Source of the DNA: Phoronis australis
Lineage: Eukaryota; Phoronida; Phoronidae
Direction of reading: 5' to 3'
NCBI GenBank assembly: GCA_002633005.1
Contig: NMRA01001185.1
Location: 1-33,514, forward strand
Length of the DNA: 33,514 nt
Part shown: positions 19,601 to 28,600 of the stretch, piece after piece
Layout: the number at the start of each line of letters is the position of its first letter
Numbering within the stretch: the first letter of the stretch is position 1
Position numbers and translations under genes: made by a program
Notes under the pieces: generated by a model
Told to the model about the DNA's origin: nothing
What the model saw: the letters and a program-made list of their open reading frames with translations, nothing else
The model's database searches: none

Positions 19601-22600
19601 CTGAAAGAAGAAAAATTAAGAATAGCAAAAAAAAAACAATATGCAAAAATAAATTATGCATAGAAAGATGAATTGGAAGTTCTATTAAGAATTTACAACT
19701 GCCATTGAATCGAAGCAGCCAAATTTTGGTAGGAATGGCTAATAATATGGTTCTCTGATTAGTACTAGCAGTACTTAACAACAGAAATAAAATTCTTATC
19801 ACAAAGGAAAATTTCGGTGATGTAGAGAAAAGTCAGTGGTCAATTTTTAAGCTTTAGGCAGATAAACAGAAGGAAACAATCGTACTACATTCAATTGTTT
19901 AACAATAGAAATTTAAATAATAATAAAAAAATTAATGAAACTACCTCTGGTGCACGAGGTTGGAGTTTGTTTCCTTTCTCTTCCCACTAGGGGTCGCCCC
20001 ATAAAACCAGATCTGACTACACCAAAGTTAAGCTTTGAGCATTGCTGACCCTCTTTACAGGATTTTTAATGTATTTTGTAACTGTTAACTTTTTCGTAAA
20101 TTTGTTCAAGCAACTGTGTGTGAAAATTGCGTTTTTTAAAAACATGAGTCATTCAGAATATGTTTACATTACTCATACAGCCTTTGATTACCACCCGTCA
20201 GCTGCCAACGACTCTCTCCCAAACCAAATAAAATAAATGACAGCTCCACCTGGTGATGTAATGAAGACCTATTAGTTTACAATACCCCATTTCACAACAT
20301 AACCAACCTCCAAAGCCTTAGTTAAGTTTGCACTCTTGTCTTCATGATTCAACTCTAGTCTATCTTCATAGAGGCTGATCATCATAGACAATAGATGGGG
20401 TGAACGTATATTTTTTGCATACAATTCCTGACAAAACTCCTCCACAGTAGGATACCGGCTAATATCATGGTCTGCCAAGATGCTGAAATTCAAAAACTTG
20501 AATTAAATGACTCGTCATAGATGAATATTTGGCAACTATTCACTCGAATGTTTAGCACACACTCTGGTGAACAGGTGAATTTTAATAGATAACATTTGAG
20601 TGATAATTCTTGTGCAGTTAATTCCTTGCTAGGACCAGTGGAATAGTTAGACAAACCGATGATAACCAAAATTCCTTGATGGCTCTATTAGCTGGATAAA
20701 GTTATTTCAACTTTGTGGCCGATGTGTCAGTAAATACAGAAAATGTAGTGTAATCCGTTGGAAATGCGTCCGCGACTAGTCTAGACATTGTCTGATAATT
20801 TGTAACAGACCAATTAGCTCCGCCTTGGTCATCATCACAATTTTGAGGTCTAAAACCAACATATTGACCTCGTCGAAAGTCAATTGTTACATAATAATAT
20901 AACAGAGTATAACATAATACAACACTTGCTATATTACTCAGAAACCATATTCTTTCCAGATGTTTTCACAAATGTTCTGTCAGTTTAACTGGATATTCAC
21001 AACTTCATGCTGAATCTTACCCTCGTAAATAACTCCATGGACTCTCATTGTTTGGAGCTTTTTGAATCATGTGCTGAGTAAAACTGAAAACAAAGACAAG
21101 ATGATCAAACATGTATAAATGTCATAAATGCTCCCCCGGTTTAATAATACTGGCCAAGGTTTTGGATTTGAAATGAAAAAGAACAGTCGTGGTAAATCAT
21201 TTTAACATGGTGGCCACTGCTTCATCACATCCTGGTAACAATGCTATTCATCATGCGTATACGAGTTTGAATTATTGAATAGCAGAGCAGATGACTTAAT
21301 CTCACATATGTAACTGTACCACACCCATGAATTCCCCACGAGTAGTCAATATATTTTGGACAGATTTATTTATTTATTTGCAAAGATTTACCCACAAAGC
21401 TCCATTCACACAAAACGTTACATTGTTTCTTGACCAGTATGAAGACCCCCCTGAAGGAACAAGATATTAAATAAAAAGCCAACATCATAATTTTGATGAA
21501 ACAAGTTCCACGTAAAAAGAGTCAAGCATAAGGTTTCACATGCAAACTGCTTTAGTTCAGAATTCTTACAAGCACATGATGTGACCATCCAAATTCATAA
21601 AATACATGTATGGAACTTATCTAAAATGTAGCTACACTGTATCTCAGTAATGAATTCTCCAGTATATGGAATCTCCACATTGAAACTCTCTCCGATTCCT
21701 CTCCAATAACGGAATCGATACTCTCCCCGATGGCAATTCAGCCAGACATGATCACCAGAGGGTGCTGGGTATTTTCATTTGTGTTTGTGTGACCGCATTA
21801 CTAAGTGACTGCAACTTGTAATGATAATCCTGCCAGAGAAAATAATTCCCATAAAAGACAAGTGTTGAAAATTTTAAACCAAAGAGCATGCAATACAGAA
21901 CAAGCTCTTGACAATCTACGCATTTGAGAATCCTAGTGATAACAATTTAAGTCTGGCAGTTTTAAAGCTGCTACAAACCTTTGTTCCGTTCAACAGGTTG
22001 ATTTATGATTTGGGCCTTCACGAAGCAATCTTGAATAGGCACTTAACTATATGGCTTAGCTTTTCACTGCATGGACTTGTGGAAACATAAGTTGCTCTTT
22101 CTAGTTTTATTTCATTTACTAAAATAAAGTCATTTGTTGTCTTTGGTGGAAACTGAGAATAAACTCTAATTTTGAATTTTCAATATTATTGAAAGTAAAA
22201 TAATATGGAAGATCTTCTCAGACAATGTGTCTAATTTAAAGAATAAGTCCCATTTGCTTTCACTGAAATAAGGGCTCGGATTTTAGATATTAGTGGAAGA
22301 TATATAAAATACAAGATGATAGCTGAAAAACGTTTGTAAGTAAAACAAGAGCAACGCGGAGCGTTGAAATGCGCCCACAATTGCACCGCATACGGTATCC
22401 TTCTAGGGTTGTTTATTGGTACCATAAAGTGGCCAGTAGAGGGCATACTTTGCAAAATGGAAAGGCATGGTCATTGTCTCCTCAATAGGCTAGGGGCAAA
22501 ATGTGAGTAATCTTCATAATACAAGCACATCCTATACACCAGTTGCTTAAAGCACCACAGAAACATAGAATTAAAAACAAATTTNNNNNNNNNNNNNNNN

Positions 22601-25600
22601 NNNNNNNNNNNNNNNNNNNNNNNNNNNNNNNNNNNNNNNNNNNNNNNNNNNNNNNNNNNNNNNNNNNNNNNNNNNNNNNNNNNNNNNNNNNNNNNNNNNN
22701 NNNNNNNNNNNNNNNNNNNNNNNNNNNNNNNNNNNNNNNNNNNNNNNNNNNNNNNNNNNNNNNNNNNNNNNNNNNNNNNNNNNNNNNNNNNNNNNNNNNN
22801 NNNNNNNNNNNNNNNNNNNNNNNNNNNNNNNNNNNNNNNNNNNNNNNNNNNNNNNNNNNNNNNNNNNNNNNNNNNNNNNNNNNNNNNNNNNNNNNNNNNN
22901 NNNNNNNNNNNNNNNNNNNNNNNNNNNNNNNNNNNNNNNNNNNNNNNNNNNNNNNNNNNNNNNNNNNNNNNNNNNNNNNNNNNNNNNNNNNNNNNNNNNN
23001 NNNNNNNNNNNNNNNNNNNNNNNNNNNNNNNNNNNNNNNNNNNNNNNNNNNNNNNNNNNNNNNNNNNNNNNNNNNNNNNNNNNNNNNNNNNNNNNNNNNN
23101 NNNNNNNNNNNNNNNNNNNNNNNNNNNNNNNNNNNNNNNNNNNNNNNNNNAGACTCGAAAACACTAAAAATGGCCACTAGGTGGCGCAAACTATGTCGAA
23201 TCCATCTGAAAACGGCAGGATAGCGTCATCTCACTACTAGGTGCCTACATACCAAATTTCATGAAAATCCGTTCAGGACTTTTGAAGATACAAAGGTAAG
23301 CGTGAAAAACTAAAATTGCCACTAGGGGGCACACCGGTAGTCGGATCCGTCCGAAAGTTCGCACATGCCGTCCCATTCATGAATGGAACATATGTGCCAA
23401 ATTTCATGAACGTATGTCAAAGGGTTTTGGAGATAGAGCAGCGGACGTCGGACGGACGCCGCCCGGACGGACGGACGGACGGACAGAGATGACGGCATAA
23501 TGCGTCCACATATAAATATGTGGGCGCATAACAACACAAAAATGCATATGATTTAGGGAACTTAGTTGTGTCCATAATTGGGATGGTTCCATGCAACTGG
23601 GCACTGGTGTCTACTTGTTCCCTACTCAGATGGGAGGGGTTGTCTATTTGGTCTGAGCTCGGTTTATACTGTGAACATTGAGATATGGTAAAGTTTTCAT
23701 CATTTGCAGCGATGTATTTAGAATTTGATAAACGGAAGAAAGGCAAAATCTAAAAGTATTTTTTTTTGCAAATTCATGGAAAACAAAGTTCAAATGAGTA
23801 GGTTTTCATGGCAACCTGGTTCGAGAGCCATTTTTCCAAAAACCTTTGCTCAGGGTTGCACATACATACTTTAATGATTAAAAACCGAACAATCGCCGCA
23901 CAAATAAAAAAGTTCATATTCAATTCAACGTTTTCTCTTTTCATTAGGCATCAACAGGATCATGTTTACAACAATTTAGGACAACAAGTGCCAACATACA
24001 GCTCTGATTTAATTAACAAAACTTTAACGAGTTCCATATGAAGGTCAGTAAACTTAAAACAGCTTACCTGACCTCCCCTTGGAGCACCTCGTTGGTATAT
24101 TTCGTTGTATTGGAGATTACAAAGTAACGCTGGTTCCATGCCGAGTTGTTGCGGAGATCTTCCTCTAACAAACTGTTGACAAAGTCTAGTTCCTGATCCC
24201 AAAGATTGAACTCCCTGATGACCCACTGTCTGTAGAAAGGGAAAGAGAACCAGCTGAAGCTCAAGGTGATTGAAATGGAAGGTGATTCGCGAACTGTTAC
24301 AATAATTTCAATTATTGCTGACTAACATTTAAGTCTTGCCAGCACGTCATCTGTTGGCCACATCAAGTAGTAATGTATATGACTTTACTGACGAACAGGT
24401 TACCACTACAGTAACTGTTATGCTTAGAATATGGACAAAAAATGATTACGCCACACCCTAACAACTCCTCTATGTTGATAGCCTATTCACTTGCACTAAC
24501 ACACTAACTTGTTCAAAGAGGCAAAATTCAACAGAATTATTTTTTTTTTAAATCTGAAGCTCATACCATGGCAAGAGTTATATGCTGGTACAGTGACTAC
24601 ACATTTTCCGCCCCTATTATAACTCATGCTCCTTTAGGACCAAATTTTAATAATATGAAAAGTTCTTATCAGTTAAGAGAGAGCAGTTTTTACTAATAAA
24701 AATATGCGAAGTGGTCTCAAAATCAGTATGCTTTATTACTGTGTAGCCGACGAAAAGAAATTAAGACTATCTACAACCACAAATATTCTACCCTTTTTCA
24801 ATTTATCAAACATGACTGACAAACCTGTGTTGCCAGGCATGATAGTTTTTTGCATCGTCGCGCAGTATACTCTCAGTAAAGTCTAACTCAGCGCTACCAT
24901 CTTGGAGCCATTCTACAAGAACATGACGATGATGCCTGAAGAGAAAAGAAGAGGTTGACAAGGTTTTAAAGCTACTTTAATTTGTACACTCTTGGGTAAA
25001 ATGTCAGCCAGGAACAGCATTTACAAAATAAACTGCAAAAGAGATAATCCTACAGCATTTGGTAAGTATCTGTATGCCAAATTCATCAAATATGCAGGAC
25101 CTTATCGACAAGTCTGTTTAATTAGTCAAGTATCTACAAAACGATACATTTTAAGTCAGTAAAAGTATAATATTTTATAAACAGTAGAAGGCATGTACAG
25201 ATTGATTTCTGATTATTGACCAATCTGTCCTCATTTGGATCATGTGACCATTTTTAGCAATATTCATCTAGACAGAAAGGTACAGTATAGTGATTGCAAA
25301 ACATGACTACGTTCATTTGGATATGAATGTTCAGGAAAAAATGCTGTAGTCATAATTTCGTTTCTGGCTGCAATAAATTGTTTCATGAAAATCATAAAAA
25401 AACTACTTTTTGATGAATCCTCATCCAACGGAGAATGTTCCGACATTTTGGAGAAGAGCGCACAACACACAGTATCTGAAAGTGCCGTAGGAAGCTGATA
25501 AGCCACTTTTGAGAAATGGTGTTCCAAAGTTAGCTAAATTTGTCCATTTATCTAGGATTTTACACAACCTTATCAGAGTCTGTAACAGAAGTTTTAACTT

Positions 25601-28600
25601 GTCTTACAGACTCAGATAAGGTTATACTACAATTAAAAAAAACTCTATCTCACTCACCACACTTGGTAGTTTTTAGGGTGACTTTCAATAACATCAGTGA
25701 TGTAATGAAGCTCTTCACGTATATCTTTATTCAATGACTTCAGTAATATCCTACGGTAATGCCTAGAACAAAAAAAGAAAAAACTGACAGTCGAACCACA
25801 CAGAATAAAAGCGGCCAGACGCACCCTATAAATTTCAATATATAGTTTACAAAGCACAGAAAACACTTACTACAAGTCTGTCACCTAATCAAACCTGACA
25901 ACATTTTAAACAACAGTTACTGTAGTTTCATGGCCCTCTTTCACTTGAGGGGGGAAGTGCCTGTGCCTTCCGGGAGGGAAATTCCCCGCTACGATTTAAA
26001 AATGATTTCTGAACTTAAGAGAAATTTTTGGGCCTGATGAAGGTAAGTTAAATGTGACTTTAAAATATTTTTCAAAGGGAAAAGGGGGGGCAGCCCGATA
26101 TTGAGGCATCAAGGGCGCTGAGTTTACAAATTAAATAAACTGGACAGACTTTGACAGAAGTCCACCAAATTTGACGACTGTGTGTCTAAGTTACTTAGAA
26201 ATACAGCAATGCGGAGGTGTGTAATGCCTCCACAACAGCAACGCAAATGGTGGGCATCTAACATAAAAATGGCCATTAAATGGCGCAACATAAGTCAAAC
26301 CCATCTGAAATTGGGAAAATGTCGTCTATTAAAGAAACTGTTTTTAAAAGTTCATGAAAGTACACAAAGGAACTTCAGATATAGAGGGAAACGTAAAAAA
26401 ACAAATTGCCATTAGAAGACACAGCAGTAGTTGAATCCGTCCATCTGATGTCAAGTTAATAGACTTGACAAATTGTGATCTTGCAAGGCATTTAGCAGAC
26501 ACAGTCGCTGATGTGAGCATAATGTCACCACGAAGCACCACAGTTATGTTGGACCCATCTGAAAATCCAGGTCAGTAGGAACACATCTACCAATTTGCAT
26601 ATCGGTCCTCAGAGTGGTTTGGCAAATACAGAAGCAAACAGCAAAAACATACTAAAAATAACTGACATGCCCACTGAGGTGGTACAAAATACAACGAATC
26701 AATCTAAAATTGGAAACATTCTGTTACCTCCATAAATAGAAACTTGTGTCCAAATTTTGTGAAAAAAATCAAGGAACTCAGAAGATATAGAGGCCAACTT
26801 AAGGTAAAAAAATAAAATTGCTATCAGGGGCATAAGGATAGTCACACCCATCCAACGTCATGGACAGCCACTGTCACATCCATAGGATAACACCAGCAAA
26901 AAAGAATCATGAGTTGCAGCCATGATCGCAAAAACTACAAAATCACCACAAGTGGAGGCCTCAGGCATCAGATCCCTCCAAAAATCAATGTCACCAGGAA
27001 CACAACTGCTATCTGATTCATAATGATCCTTTAAGCATATTGGCACATAAAGGAGCAAACGCTGAAAACAGTGTTTAACTTAAAATAATAAAAATAGCCA
27101 CTAAGTAGTGCAAAATATATTGAATCTGTCTGAAAATGGAAAAACATAGTTGCTGCCTTAATAGAAACCTACACAAATTTGCCAAATTTCAGAAAACTCC
27201 AGAACTCTAAGGGTACAGAGGCAAAGTAACCTAAAAAACTGTTATTCATTGTCATTTCCATAGGAACATATCTGTCACACTTCACAAAGATCCTCCACAG
27301 AGAATAAGGAGATACAGTCGTGGATGCAAAAAAAGCCCCAAGTGTCAGCTATGGTCTTCTAATCAGGTAAACATCTGCCAAATGAATTTTCCCAATGACC
27401 CTTTGAATGCTTGGGACGAAAGGATGGCGGATGTCAAAAATGTACTAATTTTTTTTAGAATTGCCACTAGGTGGCTGAGAATAAACCAAATCCATCTGAA
27501 AATGGTAAGGTGTCGTCACCTCTTTAATGGAAACCTATGTGCTAAGTTTCACGAAAATGCAGCAAGAAACTTCGAAGATACTCAGGCAATGGTAAAAATT
27601 TAAACTGCCACCAGAGACACAACAGCTGTGGGATGGTCTGGAACCATTTGCCATGTTAGCATCTCCATATGAAAACATCCACCAAATTTCAAAAAGATCA
27701 TCCAAAGAGTTACAGCCATGGATGCAAAGAAAAACAAAAATTGCCACTAGAAGTCACCCCAGCAAAGTCCACAGAATAAGTGTCAGCAGCAATCTTCTCA
27801 TCAGGAACACAGCCATCTGTCATTTTTCATAATGATTCTTTGAGCAGTGTGGCAGATAGGAGGGTGGACATCAAAAAGTACTGATTCAAATAGTTTTAAA
27901 TTGACACCAGGTGGCACAGAATAGGTCAAACCTCTCCAAAAGCAGAAAGGCGTCATCATCTATAGAAAACTATGTGCAAATCCATTAAGGATCTCAAAAG
28001 ATACAGAGGCAAACATAGACCCATGGGAGTTTATTCGGCATAATTTTTCGAATAAACGACCATGGGTGTTACATTGGGTGGGCTTATCTACTGAAAATAA
28101 CGGAAGCTGCTAATTCCTTTTGCCAGATTTAAATGAGACGTTAGTATGCCAAATCAGGAAAAAAGATGGTATTACGCATAGCCAATACTGTGCTCCTTCT
28201 TCAGTTTAAAAATCAATTACTGTAACTGAGGTCACAGGCACAATGAGATGCTCTATGGCTATATGTGGGTGAACTTCTAAATGTCTGAAAAATTCTGTAC
28301 TATGAGGAATGTTACAATCCAGTCCATCAACCTCCTGAAGGGCAAGGTGCCAGTGAACCTGAGAGGGGGTTTTGTTGAGTGAAGCAAAATTCTTCCCTGA
28401 ATGCTTTCAGGAATGTTTGAGAAGTGAGGATTCAGACCTTGAGGTGATTTTTTTAGTTATTGGGCAATAATTTTTGAGCTTGAGGAGGGTGATTTTTAAA
28501 TAACTAATTGGGGAATGAGGCTGATATTTGTCTCCAAAATCCCGACATCGAGAGCCTTGTAATCTCCCACCATAGTAATACACAATGTGAGATTCAGGTA

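Larger units (their letters stand above)
22369..23529. mobile_element. Interspersed non-autonomous element with short terminal inverted repeats (gap inside)
   Basis: The left end reads ATGCGCCCAC (22369-22378), just after a small AACGCGGAGCGTT hairpin. The right end reads GTGGGCGCAT (23520-23529), its exact inverse. Inside are CCAAATTTCATGAAAATCCG, the GGAC tetranucleotide tract at about 23454-23486, and three CTCF-core-like words at 22430-22448, 23171-23189 and 23316-23334. No coding capacity is visible. A diverged copy ends in the same GTGGGCGCAT at 4005-4014. Whether the two ends belong to a single insertion depends on what fills the gap. Confidence 0.55.
21084..24067 (-). other. FNTA: FNTA intron 5, includes assembly gap
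   Basis: A ~3-kb intron between exons 5 and 6. It holds the interspersed repeat copy at 22369-23529 with the N gap inside it, and a CTCF-like word at 21751-21769. No additional exon is required by the protein alignment. Confidence 0.7.

Noticed and set aside
22482-23223. Long frames of ~200 codons
   Set aside because: They run across the N gap and have no sequence content.
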